From: Alcanivorax sp.
Lineage (GTDB): Bacteria > Pseudomonadota > Gammaproteobacteria > Pseudomonadales > Alcanivoracaceae
Assembly (NCBI GenBank): GCA_022565695.1
Contig: JAIUME010000001.1
Location: 124,001 to 188,000, forward strand
Direction of reading: 5' to 3'
Length of the DNA stretch: 64,000 nucleotides
The notes beneath the pieces are model-generated. The model was not told where the DNA came from and did no database searches. It saw only the letters and a list, made by a program, of their open reading frames with translations. Position numbers and translations under genes: made by a program. Positions 16,857 to 26,478 of the stretch are shown piece by piece. Within the stretch, counting starts at the first letter, position 1. The number at the start of each line of letters is the position of its first letter.

Positions 16857-18574
16857 CCGACAACACGCCCCCCAACCGCTTCGCCGCCTGGCTGCCCGAT
16901 TGGCTGCGGCGCTATCAACGCGCCGCCATCACCGGCGACATGACCGCCGCGCTGGTCGCCACGCTGCTGCTGATTCCCCAGGGGCTGGCCTACGCCGCAC
17001 TGGCCGGGCTGCCGCCCCACGTAGGCCTGTACGCCAGCCTGCTACCCCTGGTGGCCTACGCCGCCTTCGGCTCCAGCATGGTGCTGTCGGTAGGCCCCGT
17101 TGCCGTACTCGCCCTGATGACCGCCTCGACCCTGACCCCCCTGTTTGCCCCCGGCAGCGCCGAGTATGTCGCCGCCGCTGGCATGCTGGCCCTGCTCTCT
17201 GGCGTCATGCTGTTCGTGTTCGGCCTGTTGCGTCTGGGCGTGCTGGCACAACTGCTCAGCCACCCGGTGATCAGCGGTTTTATTTCCGGCGCCGCCGTCC
17301 TGATCATCATTGGCCAGATGCGCCCGCTGCTCGGCATCGACGTCAGCGGCGCCAGCGCCGTCACACTGCTGATGGCACTGGTGGCCAATATCGATGACGC
17401 CCTGCCCCTGACCAGCATGGTCGGCCTGGGCGCCCTCGCCCTGCTGGTACTGGCCCGGCTGTTTCTCGCCCGGGCACTGGTGCGCCTTGGCCTGCCCGCT
17501 GTGCGCGCCGCACTGGCTGCCCGGCTCGCGCCAATGGTGGTGGTACTGGGTGCCATAGTGCTGGTGGTTATCCAGGGCTGGCAGAACACGCTGCATGTGG
17601 TGGGTACCCTGCCCGGCGGCCTGCCGTCCCTGACACTGCCCACCAGCGACTGGTCGGTAATCCAGATATTGCTGCTGCCGGCGCTGGCCATCGGCCTGGT
17701 GGGGTTTGTGGAGAGCGTGTCCATCGGCCAGTCTATGGCCGCGCGTTACGGCCAACGCCTGAACCCCGACGCCGAGCTGCGCGGCCTTGGCGCCGCCAAT
17801 ATGGCCAGCGCCGTCAGCGGCGGCTTTCCGGTCACCGGCAGCTTTGCCCGCACCGTCGTCAACGCCGAAGGCGGCGCCCGCACCCCCATGGCCGGACTGT
17901 TTGCCGCCGCCCTCATGGCCCTGGTACTGCTCGGCTTTACCGGCCTGTTCAGCGCCCTGCCCCTGACCGTGCTCGCCGCCACCATCATTGTCGCCGCCGC
18001 CGGCCTGATCGACCTGAACACCCTGCGCCACGCCTGGCGCTACGACCGCACCGACGCCGTCGCACTGCTCGGCACCTTTGCCGGCGTCGTGCTGTTCGGC
18101 GTGGAAGCCGGCATCGCCATCGGCATCGGCCTGTCCCTTGCCACACTGGTGTGGCGCGCCAGCCGCCCGCATATCGCCGTCGTCGGCCGCCTGCCGGGCA
18201 CCGAACACTTCCGCAACGTGAACCGCTACGAGGTGGAAACCCATAGCTCCGTGCTGTTTCTGCGCATCGACGAAAACCTGTTCTTCGGCAACGTCCGCGC
18301 CGTGGAAGACCGCGTGCTGAGCGAACTGAAACGCCAACCCGAAGCCCGCCACCTGGTGCTGATCATGTCCTCCGTCAGCCGCGTAGACGGCACCGCCCTG
18401 GATACGCTACATGGACTGAACAAGGAACTGGCAAAACGCAACATCCTGCTGCATCTTGCAGAAGTAAAAGGCCCGGTGCTTGATCGTCTGGCGCGCTCAA
18501 GCCTGCTGGAACAGCTGAGCGGGAAGGTGTTCATGTCAGCGTTTGAGGCGGAAGTGTTTTTGGCGGAATCGTGA
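16853..18574 (+). CDS. SulP-family anion transporter with STAS domain
   Basis: A 573-residue SLC26/SulP transporter. The N-terminal membrane domain has about 12-14 helices (to residue about 430) with [20 protein letters not shown] near residue 40 and [16 protein letters not shown]-terminal cytosolic STAS domain (about 455-570, [20 protein letters not shown]) regulates transport. Sulfate/sulfite or bicarbonate are possible substrates. Position in a sulfur-responsive operon suggests export or exchange of the sulfite or sulfate produced by persulfide oxidation, which is inference. Confidence 0.9.
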   Translation: MTDNTPPNRFAAWLPDWLRRYQRAAITGDMTAALVATLLLIPQGLAYAALAGLPPHVGLYASLLPLVAYAAFGSSMVLSVGPVAVLALMTASTLTPLFAPGSAEYVAAAGMLALLSGVMLFVFGLLRLGVLAQLLSHPVISGFISGAAVLIIIGQMRPLLGIDVSGASAVTLLMALVANIDDALPLTSMVGLGALALLVLARLFLARALVRLGLPAVRAALAARLAPMVVVLGAIVLVVIQGWQNTLHVVGTLPGGLPSLTLPTSDWSVIQILLLPALAIGLVGFVESVSIGQSMAARYGQRLNPDAELRGLGAANMASAVSGGFPVTGSFARTVVNAEGGARTPMAGLFAAALMALVLLGFTGLFSALPLTVLAATIIVAAAGLIDLNTLRHAWRYDRTDAVALLGTFAGVVLFGVEAGIAIGIGLSLATLVWRASRPHIAVVGRLPGTEHFRNVNRYEVETHSSVLFLRIDENLFFGNVRAVEDRVLSELKRQPEARHLVLIMSSVSRVDGTALDTLHGLNKELAKRNILLHLAEVKGPVLDRLARSSLLEQLSGKVFMSAFEAEVFLAES

Positions 18575-18678
18575 CCGTGTGGGCGGGCGATGAATGACGT
18601 CGGGATTTGCGCTGAATAACTTCGTAATGGGCTTTCAATCCATCTCAGACAGTTATTGTCGCCCTTATTCTGAGAAAC

Positions 18679-18696
18679 GCCGCGGACAACCGCGGC
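18679..18696. terminator. Hairpin between the convergent SulP and T6SS transcripts
   Basis: GCCGCGG-ACAA-CCGCGGC forms a perfect 7-bp stem with a tetraloop in the 149-nt gap between the rightward SulP gene and the leftward T6SS end. On the minus strand GTTTCTC follows. It could terminate the long T6SS transcript. Nothing else is recognised in the gap. Confidence 0.45.
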
Positions 18697-18723
18697 CCTG
18701 CATTACACCTTCGGATACAGGCC

Positions 18724-19665
18724 TCACTTGGCTGGGTGGGTGCTGGCATCTCGTACCCATGGGTCACCTTTTTCTATCGGACATGCTGCTTCAACCTCCA
18801 CCGGCCAGCGAGGGATTTTGCTGGTTGCCATAGCAATGGAGCGCCCTATAGCTGAGGGAATCAAAGGCATCAACATTATCAACTGAATGACTAGCGAACC
18901 ATGAAAGTTCAATATCAAACGTTTAAATCCAAACCATGCTGTTTCCTTTCTATCTGCGATATCCAGACAATCCAGCGTATAAGGGGCGATGGCGGCGGGG
19001 CCTTTCTCCATATACAAACGTAGATACTCAAAGTGGTGACGAAGATTCTCTGGCTCCGAAACATACCCGAAGGCGAAAGTTTCCAGAACAGTTTCCCGAT
19101 CACCCGCCAATATATTCGCTCGCAGATCCCATCCATCGCCGACCGGATCGCGCTCGCTTGGAGAAGAAGGCACTATAGTAATAAAAATATCGTCCCAATT
19201 CGCCTCTAGGACAGTCCCATCAAGACGAAAAACATAGACCTTTCTGTTTTTTCTATTAAGCCTTATTGGGTAATGAGTATATCTGAACGACTCCTTCTTC
19301 AATCCCCAAAAACTAAAAATTGCCGTCATCCCCCCCAGCAAGATCAAAAAAATGGCGATAACAGAATCGTTCATTCTCTGATCAGCACTCTTCTCGCCCC
19401 ATTGCTCCACAAAAATAATATACCCCGGAAAAAGAACAACAAAAAAAGCCAAACCCAACCCAAAAATCATCAATAAAGTTAGTACGCCCTTCCAAGGATA
19501 ATACTTATCAGATAGCTCCATGAATGTAGAATTCATCTTTATTACAGACAATGCGCTAGTTGGCTCCAAGCCGAGGCTCTTATCCTGAGAAAGACGAGAC
19601 TCCCGCTCCGTCTTGCTTAGCGGGCGGTTTACCTTATACTTCGGAACCAGTCCATTATAGTACAT
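18724..19665 (-). CDS. DUF6708-like membrane protein, putative effector-associated or immunity protein
   Basis: A 313-residue protein with three membrane segments: residues about 57-85 (GVLTLLMIFGLGLAFFVVLF), about 103-125 (SVIAIFLILLGGMTAIFSFW) and a C-terminal one (SLVIQLIMLMPLIPSAIG). Between them a soluble part carries HYPIRLNRKNRKVYVFRLDG, a pattern typical of DUF6708 proteins encoded beside T6SS toxins. The start codon follows the effector stop codon with no gap (TAG then ATG). DNA here is visibly more AT-rich than the flanks and uses many AAA, ATA and TTA codons, consistent with a separately acquired cargo gene. An immunity role is the favoured inference; an adaptor or second effector component cannot be excluded. 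Confidence 0.6.
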   Translation of the reverse strand: MYYNGLVPKYKVNRPLSKTERESRLSQDKSLGLEPTSALSVIKMNSTFMELSDKYYPWKGVLTLLMIFGLGLAFFVVLFPGYIIFVEQWGEKSADQRMNDSVIAIFLILLGGMTAIFSFWGLKKESFRYTHYPIRLNRKNRKVYVFRLDGTVLEANWDDIFITIVPSSPSERDPVGDGWDLRANILAGDRETVLETFAFGYVSEPENLRHHFEYLRLYMEKGPAAIAPYTLDCLDIADRKETAWFGFKRLILNFHGSLVIQLIMLMPLIPSAIGRSIAMATSKIPRWPVEVEAACPIEKGDPWVRDASTHPAK

Positions 19666-22302
19666 CTACTGCACTCCCAATGCCCGCTTAAGCTCTTTCT
19701 GCTCTACGCTTTCGCCCGCATAGCGTTCTGACTCAAGACGCCCCCAGATGCATCGCTCTAGCCAAAGCTGTATATCATCAGGCCTAAAGTAATCTAACAT
19801 TAAAGAAAATAGTAACGTGATCGTCAGAATTATCGCACCAACAGAAAATGCCTTTATGAATATGGCAACAATAAATAAGAAAGCCATAAGCCCCAAAGCG
19901 ATGTAACCAGCCCCACGAACTGCATTACCTCTTTTAATCTCTTTCCAGCCCTCATGAACATCCAAAATTGCCATCACAGCAGCGCCTGCCGCACCAAGGT
20001 AGCGCCCCGCCACCCTAAGTAGCTTCCCAATACTTTCCATCCTCAACGCTCTAGCCACTCGAAACTGCATTCTCCCCAGCGTTTCGACGCCTCGACCCAC
20101 TAACTCCCCATAAGCGCCGCATACCTGCATCCACTGACTAAAGAAGCGCCTCCTCACCTCCGCTCTTTGATGAGACATCGCGTCCATCATGCGACCTTGC
20201 AGTCCCGACAACGCGACATGCTGTGTCAGCAGCCCAAGAATTCCGAGCCCCACTGAAGCTCCAGCTCGCGTAGTCTGAATGGATCTTCCCTGCACCTGCT
20301 CCTGCCATACCGAAAGCCGCAACTTCTCCACCTGCTCCGGAGTCTTTACATGCTGCGCCAGCCAACCGGATCGAGCCTCCAGCCTGCCGGGGGCTTTTAT
20401 GTTCTCCGGCATTCCTTTCACCGCATCCGGGTTAATCATTAATAGCCAGCGGTTGCTCATTACCTGTTCCATTGGCAGCCCGCGAGCAGACAGTCTCGAC
20501 AGGCGTCTTGTTACCGCACGACGAAGCCGGACGTCATCGACAGCTTCGCCGCTAAGCCGTGCCATCTCGGAAGACAACATTCTCCAGAACGCGTTACCTT
20601 TTCCCGATACATTGACCATCACGAATGGCTGACCATGCGAAGCCCCTAACATGGCAAGTGCGGCATATACACGGTGACTTGAGGCAGCTTTAGCAACCAC
20701 ACTTTCTAGTGGGCCCGTCACCTGCGCCATCAGCTGCCCCAGAACGCCGCCGGCGCCGCACTCCATGCGCTCCGCCGCACTCTGAAACAGCATGAACATC
20801 TTGTCCCAGGGCAATGCTTCCCAGCTTACTCCCGGCACAATGGCCTGATTGATACTTTCACGAATGTTATCTTGGTTGTAGGCCAGTGCCCGCCGCAAGG
20901 GGTTGTTGTCATCATCAGCCTCCAGCCATTCGCTGTATAGATCAAAGCAAGCGCCCTTGTCCTGGCTGCTACCGATACATAAGCTAACCACTCCGACGTA
21001 CGCCTCCCCGCTCTCGGGATCAGCAGGGTCGTGATTACCTTCGAGGTAAGCATACAGCAAGTCACTTTCCATCCAGGCTCTATGCGCCCTGGCCATTGGG
21101 CCAATTTGCATATCATTTAATGCCTGAAAATCATCAGTAACTGCCTGTGACCAGTTCCGCCAGGCGCCCACATCAAAACGGTCTATATAAGTGGCCCAAA
21201 CTTCATCCACTTCTATGTCTAGCTTTTCTGCCGTTAATGATGCTCTGATCTGCTCGGCCATGTGTTTATCCGCCGGCCGTGGTCTGCCAAGGCCGAAGCC
21301 GTCCCGTTTCTCGAATTCCCAGGAAACCGCTTCCTCCTCAACCCGTGCAGCCAGGGCATTCTCGGCATTCTCTTTCACCACAAACTCGATCTCATCGATA
21401 CCCGCGCCCGCAGCAGTCTTTCGACGATATTCCTCATCCCTGTCCGCCACGAAAGATTCGGCCTTATACTGCATCAGCGCTGCCAGATCAGAAGAAAATC
21501 CGACTGGATCTGGCAACAGAATGGTCACCGCTTTGTCCCTCGGCAAGTTATGGGAACGCAGTGTTCGCATGGCTTGGCGCATTACTACTGCGCCTGTAGC
21601 TGGCCCGCCACGCATCGCTGGTGCGGGGCTCCATTCCAGTGCTCTGGCACGCGAGCGTCGCAACTGCCCCATCTCACAGATGCGTGAGCCCAGGCGCTGC
21701 ATTCTGAAGGCGCCAGGGTGCTCTCCATCAGCCATCCATTTTTGCACGTCAAAGCACACCATGTGGCGCTCACGCAGTGCCGCATCAGTCTGATGTGCGC
21801 TGATCACAGCCTCTGTCCACATCACGTCAGAGAACGCGAACCAGACCGGCCGCGTGGCTGCTTCAGGGTCGTCGATACTCAACGCGGTGCTGCCTACCAA
21901 ACACTGAGAGTCGTTCTCGCCTGTCTCAAGCGGCTTGTACCGGTTGCTCTCGGTGATTTCGTAACCCGTCACCTTGTTATCCTGGTTCTCATCGATCACA
22001 TACAGGTAGCCTTCGCGCAGTATGCGAAGTCCATATTGCATACCTTCCAGATCGATGGATTCATGACCGGGGTGCACGTCATTGAAGAGTGATTCTGGCA
22101 ACGCCTCAATCCTTACCTGTTCAGGAATCAGGGCCGGACGCGCGAGGATGACCGGCAGACCTGGCAATAGCTCGACCTCTTCCTGGAACTCCGGAATCGG
22201 CTCCACCGGCACCGGCTTTCCCGGTTTTCTCAGTACGGGATTGTCCGGCTGGACACCACCGCCTGTATCCATCTGCAAAGAACCATTAAACGAAATTGCC
22301 AC
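19666..22302 (-). CDS. T6SS effector, VasX / BTH_I2691-like
   Basis: An 878-residue T6SS cargo protein. The N-terminal 250 residues match the VasX-type toxin N-terminal region (LPGLPVILARPALIPEQV; YGLRILREGYLYVIDE; VWFAFSDVMWTEAVI). The middle is helical. The C-terminal 130 residues contain several hydrophobic helices (AAGAAVMAILDVHEGW; GYIALGLMAFLFIVAIFIKA; VGAIILTITLLFSLMLDYF). VasX of Vibrio cholerae disrupts target membranes, and this layout fits a pore-forming effector. The start is a GTG with GGGAGG seven bases upstream. It follows the second vgrG by 21 nt and abuts its DUF6708-like partner. The 3' third is more AT-rich than the 5' part. Confidence 0.75.
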   Translation of the reverse strand: MAISFNGSLQMDTGGGVQPDNPVLRKPGKPVPVEPIPEFQEEVELLPGLPVILARPALIPEQVRIEALPESLFNDVHPGHESIDLEGMQYGLRILREGYLYVIDENQDNKVTGYEITESNRYKPLETGENDSQCLVGSTALSIDDPEAATRPVWFAFSDVMWTEAVISAHQTDAALRERHMVCFDVQKWMADGEHPGAFRMQRLGSRICEMGQLRRSRARALEWSPAPAMRGGPATGAVVMRQAMRTLRSHNLPRDKAVTILLPDPVGFSSDLAALMQYKAESFVADRDEEYRRKTAAGAGIDEIEFVVKENAENALAARVEEEAVSWEFEKRDGFGLGRPRPADKHMAEQIRASLTAEKLDIEVDEVWATYIDRFDVGAWRNWSQAVTDDFQALNDMQIGPMARAHRAWMESDLLYAYLEGNHDPADPESGEAYVGVVSLCIGSSQDKGACFDLYSEWLEADDDNNPLRRALAYNQDNIRESINQAIVPGVSWEALPWDKMFMLFQSAAERMECGAGGVLGQLMAQVTGPLESVVAKAASSHRVYAALAMLGASHGQPFVMVNVSGKGNAFWRMLSSEMARLSGEAVDDVRLRRAVTRRLSRLSARGLPMEQVMSNRWLLMINPDAVKGMPENIKAPGRLEARSGWLAQHVKTPEQVEKLRLSVWQEQVQGRSIQTTRAGASVGLGILGLLTQHVALSGLQGRMMDAMSHQRAEVRRRFFSQWMQVCGAYGELVGRGVETLGRMQFRVARALRMESIGKLLRVAGRYLGAAGAAVMAILDVHEGWKEIKRGNAVRGAGYIALGLMAFLFIVAIFIKAFSVGAIILTITLLFSLMLDYFRPDDIQLWLERCIWGRLESERYAGESVEQKELKRALGVQ

Positions 22303-22323
22303 GATATGCCTCCCTGGCGCGCC

Positions 22324-24303
22324 TTATCCTTTATCGGTAATGGTGACCGATTTCCCGAATAGCCTCACCGTACCATCTGCTTTGACTGTAATGCCGCCGC
22401 TGCCTTGATAGAGGGTAATGTCCCCACCACCAGAGCCTGAAATTTCCAGACGCCCATTGGCCTGAATATGCAAATCGGCGCCCATGGATGCCGCGATGTT
22501 AGCTGTCGATGTCACAGAAACATTTTCTTCCGCGCGCATCGTCATCTGATTCCCTGCGGCAAGCTGCATGTTCTCGCCTGATTCTGCGCGATAATCACGC
22601 TCCGCCGTCGCCTTGATACGCGTCGCCGACTGAAAATGCACTATGCCATTTTCAGAAGTATATTGAATATTCTCACCGACAACCGTGCTCTGCCCCTCAC
22701 CAATCACTGCACGCACCTCGCCGCCCACCTGCGTGCGCATACTCTTACCGGCACGCAGCGCGAGTCCGCCCTGCTGACAGGCAAGTCGTACCAATGGCAG
22801 TTCACTGTCGGCATCCAGGCGGAGCATGCAATGCCCCTCCGGAGTATGCAGAGTGATCGCTTCTGCCTGCTTCAGATCATCCAGGCTCATCTGGTGTCCG
22901 GCGGGTGTCAGAACCCGATATTGGCTGCGGTTAACGCCATTGACTGGCCCGACCTGTGTCGCGCAGGGGCTATAGCCAAGAATGAGAGGCTGGTCGGGAT
23001 CATCATTCAAGCAGGTCATCAGCACTTCGGCGCCGTTGCGTAATGGCCAGTCCCAGCCTGCTGGCTGACCATCCTCACCGGGACGTGTATTAAACGGCTG
23101 AAGCTGGCGCAAGGGCGGGCTGGCTTCTGCTGTATCCAGGCTCTCTTGATCAAAAGCGATGCGCGCCCTCCGGCGCCCCATCCTATCAAGTTGCGCGTAG
23201 GGTTCGGCAGACTCGACCCGGGCAGCGAATACCCTCGGGATACCCGTCCGCTCCGGCGCGGGGCTCTGGTAAGGCCGACGCGTTGGTTGCAATGTGGCAC
23301 TCCACTGCAGTGAGGCCGGCACATTGCCCTGGTCAGCTCGTGGTACAGCACCACGTAACGTAGCCTGTATTACGAGGCACTCGCCCTCACCAGCGATATT
23401 GATCAAATGCCCCGGATGGAGATCCGCCACAGGGCCATCTACCAAGACACGGTATGCCTCGCTGTCAAAACGCTGCTGCCGGACCCGCGCACGCCGCGCA
23501 GTGACGCCCGGGTCCGGATGCCCATCAAGAAATCCAACATCCTCTGCGCCGCCGAGCGCGCCGTTTTCCGCATCAACCTGGCCCGCATTTTTCGTGCAGG
23601 GCACGTCGCTGGAGGGGCACCCGTGCCGATGAAGACGCGCCGCTCCCGGGCGGCCGCGCCAGCAGCGGCGGAGGCGAGTCAACGCGACCACCTCATGGCC
23701 GTTGATGCTCCTCACCCCGCTCCCTTCACTGATCACATGCAAGCTTCTGCGAGCAGCACGCGCCCCTCCGCGAGGCCCGTCAGCGAGCACAATACGCTCG
23801 CCTCGCTCTGTGGCCTCGCTATATAACCAGAGCCCTTCCCGGGCAAGGAGACGACTGAGGAACTGGAAATCTGTCTCACCGGTCTGTGCGACCCAGTCCT
23901 GCCGCTCAAATGCGCCGGCAGTGCGATCATCCAACAGCAACCCATGCTCCCGCAGCAGGGTTTCTGCTATCTCAATGACACTGCATTGCCGAATAATGCG
24001 ATACCGGATTTTTTGTGTCAGGCGATGCAACCGCGACGCAAGGCATACAACCACATTCTGTATGCCGTACCCGCTTCCGGCTTCTTCCCTGATCTGCATG
24101 ACAATGCCCTCTACACATCTGGAAAAACCATCAATGCTCTCCAGACGGAGTTTCGCCGCCTTGCCTGGGAATCCTTCTATGTCCAGCCCAGCCACATTCA
24201 TGACGCAGCTTACCTTGCAGGTAGATACTCCACTCAACAGCTCGTTGCTCTCCACCTGCCATGCATCAATAGGCATTCCGTCAATTTCCAGTGACATCCG
24301 CAT
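22324..24303 (-). CDS. vgrG: T6SS spike protein VgrG (second copy)
   Basis: A 659-residue TssI spike subunit that caps the Hcp tube. The gp27-like N-terminal domain includes WVAQTGETDFQFLSRLLAREGLWLY (quoted in part: TDFQFLSRLLAREGLWLYSE). The OB-fold region has GWDWPLRNGAEVLMTCLNDDPDQPLILGY-type sequence (LMTCLNDDPDQPLILGYSPC), and the C-terminal needle is a beta-helix with repeated short strands (ENMQLAAGNQMTMRAEENVS). The start overlaps the preceding vgrG stop by one base (TGATG). It probably carries the VasX-like effector encoded immediately downstream. A segment near residues 215-265 is unusually Arg/Gly-rich and lacks the normal family pattern. Confidence 0.92.
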   Translation of the reverse strand: MRMSLEIDGMPIDAWQVESNELLSGVSTCKVSCVMNVAGLDIEGFPGKAAKLRLESIDGFSRCVEGIVMQIREEAGSGYGIQNVVVCLASRLHRLTQKIRYRIIRQCSVIEIAETLLREHGLLLDDRTAGAFERQDWVAQTGETDFQFLSRLLAREGLWLYSEATERGERIVLADGPRGGARAARRSLHVISEGSGVRSINGHEVVALTRLRRCWRGRPGAARLHRHGCPSSDVPCTKNAGQVDAENGALGGAEDVGFLDGHPDPGVTARRARVRQQRFDSEAYRVLVDGPVADLHPGHLINIAGEGECLVIQATLRGAVPRADQGNVPASLQWSATLQPTRRPYQSPAPERTGIPRVFAARVESAEPYAQLDRMGRRRARIAFDQESLDTAEASPPLRQLQPFNTRPGEDGQPAGWDWPLRNGAEVLMTCLNDDPDQPLILGYSPCATQVGPVNGVNRSQYRVLTPAGHQMSLDDLKQAEAITLHTPEGHCMLRLDADSELPLVRLACQQGGLALRAGKSMRTQVGGEVRAVIGEGQSTVVGENIQYTSENGIVHFQSATRIKATAERDYRAESGENMQLAAGNQMTMRAEENVSVTSTANIAASMGADLHIQANGRLEISGSGGGDITLYQGSGGITVKADGTVRLFGKSVTITDKG

Positions 24304-26396
24304 CAGTTACCTCCAACAAGGTCACCATTGACCTTGATCGAGTCACCAGAGATCTCGACGTTCTTTCCCTGAATGATGAGATCGCCGCCTGGTGTAATCT
24401 CGATCATGCCACCGCTTTGCCCAATACGAATCGCCTTGTTGCCTGCGCCACGCATACTGATGCTGCCGTTGACACTGATATCCAGATCACCGTTTCTGCT
24501 GTTGATGGAAACATCACCGTTCACCGCTTCAAGGGAAAAATCTTCGCCGCTTTCCAGAAGAAGATCCTTTCCTGCACGCAATGCCGCGCTACCAGTCTCC
24601 GCAGAAACGGCTATTTCCTCACTGGCATGCCATATCATGTCCGTGGCAGCCGTCATTTCGATAGCACCCTCGCGCGTCTGAAATTCCATGCTCTCAGTGA
24701 CGGTAACGCGCTTGCTTTCACCCACCTGCTCGGTTTGGCTGCCTGTCACTTCTGTGTTCATGTGACCACCGGCCACCAGATGCAGATCACCATCGGTGGT
24801 TTCCAGCGTGACCTGGTGGCCATCAGCCCGTGCATCCAGACTGAGCCGGTTCAACCTGTCACGGGTAAACAGCTCGATGCGCTCTTCCCCGGCCAGGTCT
24901 TCCATCAGCAGTTCGTTGCCACCGCGCGTGCGCAAGATGTGCTGGCTAGGGTTGGCGCCGGTGACGGGGCCCGGGGTTTCAGGGTTGCTGAGCGCACCCA
25001 GAATCACGGGGCGGTCTATGTCGCCGTTGACACAGCTGAGCAGCACTTCGGTGCCTGCATGCAGTGGCAGGTGCATGCCGCTGTCGGGGCCGCCGTAGGG
25101 TTGCATCAGCCGGACAGGGGGGCTGGCTTCGGCTTGCGCGGCATCGCTCAGGTCGAATGGCATGCGCAGGCGATAGCGGCCCTGATCATCCAGATAGGCA
25201 TAATCACCGCCGTCACCTTCGATCACTGCGGAGAACGTGCCGTGCACCGGGGGGCGCTGCCAGGGGGCATTGCTGCGGTAGGGCAGTTCCAGTGGCAGCA
25301 GTGTCAGCGCACTGAGCAAGCCCGGGCGGTCGCTGTTCTGGCCAAAGGCGTGGCCCACTCGCTGGTCGCCCTGGATGTCGGCCGCCACCACCAGCCAGGC
25401 ACCGCTGTAGCGGGGATGGCCGACCAGTTGCAGTTGCATGCCGGGCAGCAGTTGCGCGGTATCGGCGCGGGCGACAACGGTCTGGCGGGCAACGTCCAGC
25501 GCTTCCGCACGAATCCGTGCCAATGCCTGACACTGATCACTGTCCACGGCATGGGCGCCCCAGAGGTGGTGGGCGCCGTCGCCATTGGGGCCAATGGCTT
25601 CGCCTCGTGGCATGCGATCCGGTGTGTCCGGGTTCTGGTCTTCCAGGCAGACGCGTGCGGTGCCCCAGTGCAATGTGCGGCTGACCGCGAAAACTTTTTC
25701 GCTGCCTGCGGCCTGGCCGCTCTCCTGATGAAATTCCAGGCGGACGGCACCCAGGGTTTCCTGCATGGCGTTGCTGTCATCCTGAAACAGGAAGCGCGTT
25801 CCCTGGTCGGTGTGCATCACGGTATAGAAAGCACCGTCGCGGGCCAGCAAGCGGCCGAGAAAGTCCAGATCGCTTTCTTCGTATTGCACCACCATATCCC
25901 GGGGCGGCTGGGGTGCAGAAAATTCAGTCACCAGGCTATCGGCGCTGAAGCCGGCTTCGGTCATGACCTGTTCGATGATCTCTGCCAGTGTGCGATTCAG
26001 AAACACCCGGTTATGGCGATTCAATGTCAGTGGGTAGAGTGGCGAAGCCAGGTGCAGGCGCCAGCGTGCGCCCTCAGGGCTCGGGTCAAGCTCTTCCAGA
26101 CCTTCGACCAGCAGCGGTATTGTGCTGTCTTCGCCTCCCCCGGCACCGCTGATTCGCAACTGCGCCGGTTCACCCAACAGCGCTTCTGCATCGGGCTGGA
26201 CACGCGCCAGCACATCAACGGTCATTCGCGTCGCCGTGGACAGCGCCAGTGCCTGGGTCGTGAAGCACTCCACATCAAGTGCACCTTCGCCGAGGTCTCC
26301 TATGCCGACAAAAAAGCGGCACTTTGCGGCCTGCATGACGGTGTTGGCGGCATCCATGCCCGCTTCGATCTGTGTTGAAATACTGTTCGCGTCCAT
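24303..26396 (-). CDS. vgrG: T6SS spike protein VgrG (first copy)
   Basis: A 697-residue TssI spike protein. It begins with about 30 extra residues (IEAGMDAANTVMQAAKCRFF) before the gp27-like domain. The core motif DLDFLGRLLARDGAFYTVMH, the OB-fold HAGTEVLLSCVNGDIDRPVI and a C-terminal beta-helical needle (ENVEISGDSIKVNGDLVGGN-type end) are clear. It is distinct in sequence from the second VgrG, so it is not a recent duplicate. GGGGAG precedes its ATG. It follows clpV by 82 nt. Heterotrimeric spikes combining the two copies are possible. Confidence 0.92.
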   Translation of the reverse strand: MDANSISTQIEAGMDAANTVMQAAKCRFFVGIGDLGEGALDVECFTTQALALSTATRMTVDVLARVQPDAEALLGEPAQLRISGAGGGEDSTIPLLVEGLEELDPSPEGARWRLHLASPLYPLTLNRHNRVFLNRTLAEIIEQVMTEAGFSADSLVTEFSAPQPPRDMVVQYEESDLDFLGRLLARDGAFYTVMHTDQGTRFLFQDDSNAMQETLGAVRLEFHQESGQAAGSEKVFAVSRTLHWGTARVCLEDQNPDTPDRMPRGEAIGPNGDGAHHLWGAHAVDSDQCQALARIRAEALDVARQTVVARADTAQLLPGMQLQLVGHPRYSGAWLVVAADIQGDQRVGHAFGQNSDRPGLLSALTLLPLELPYRSNAPWQRPPVHGTFSAVIEGDGGDYAYLDDQGRYRLRMPFDLSDAAQAEASPPVRLMQPYGGPDSGMHLPLHAGTEVLLSCVNGDIDRPVILGALSNPETPGPVTGANPSQHILRTRGGNELLMEDLAGEERIELFTRDRLNRLSLDARADGHQVTLETTDGDLHLVAGGHMNTEVTGSQTEQVGESKRVTVTESMEFQTREGAIEMTAATDMIWHASEEIAVSAETGSAALRAGKDLLLESGEDFSLEAVNGDVSINSRNGDLDISVNGSISMRGAGNKAIRIGQSGGMIEITPGGDLIIQGKNVEISGDSIKVNGDLVGGN

Positions 26397-26478
26397 GTCG
26401 ATCTCCCCAAGTGCTATCCAGACTTATTCCTGACTGATCCTGCGATACGTTTGCGGCGCACGGTTTCCGTGGCGTCCA

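Noticed and set aside
23480-23700. A frameshift pair in the second VgrG
   Set aside because: The other two minus-strand frames here reach stop codons quickly and give no better VgrG pattern, so a repaired frame could not be shown; the anomaly is kept only as a finding.
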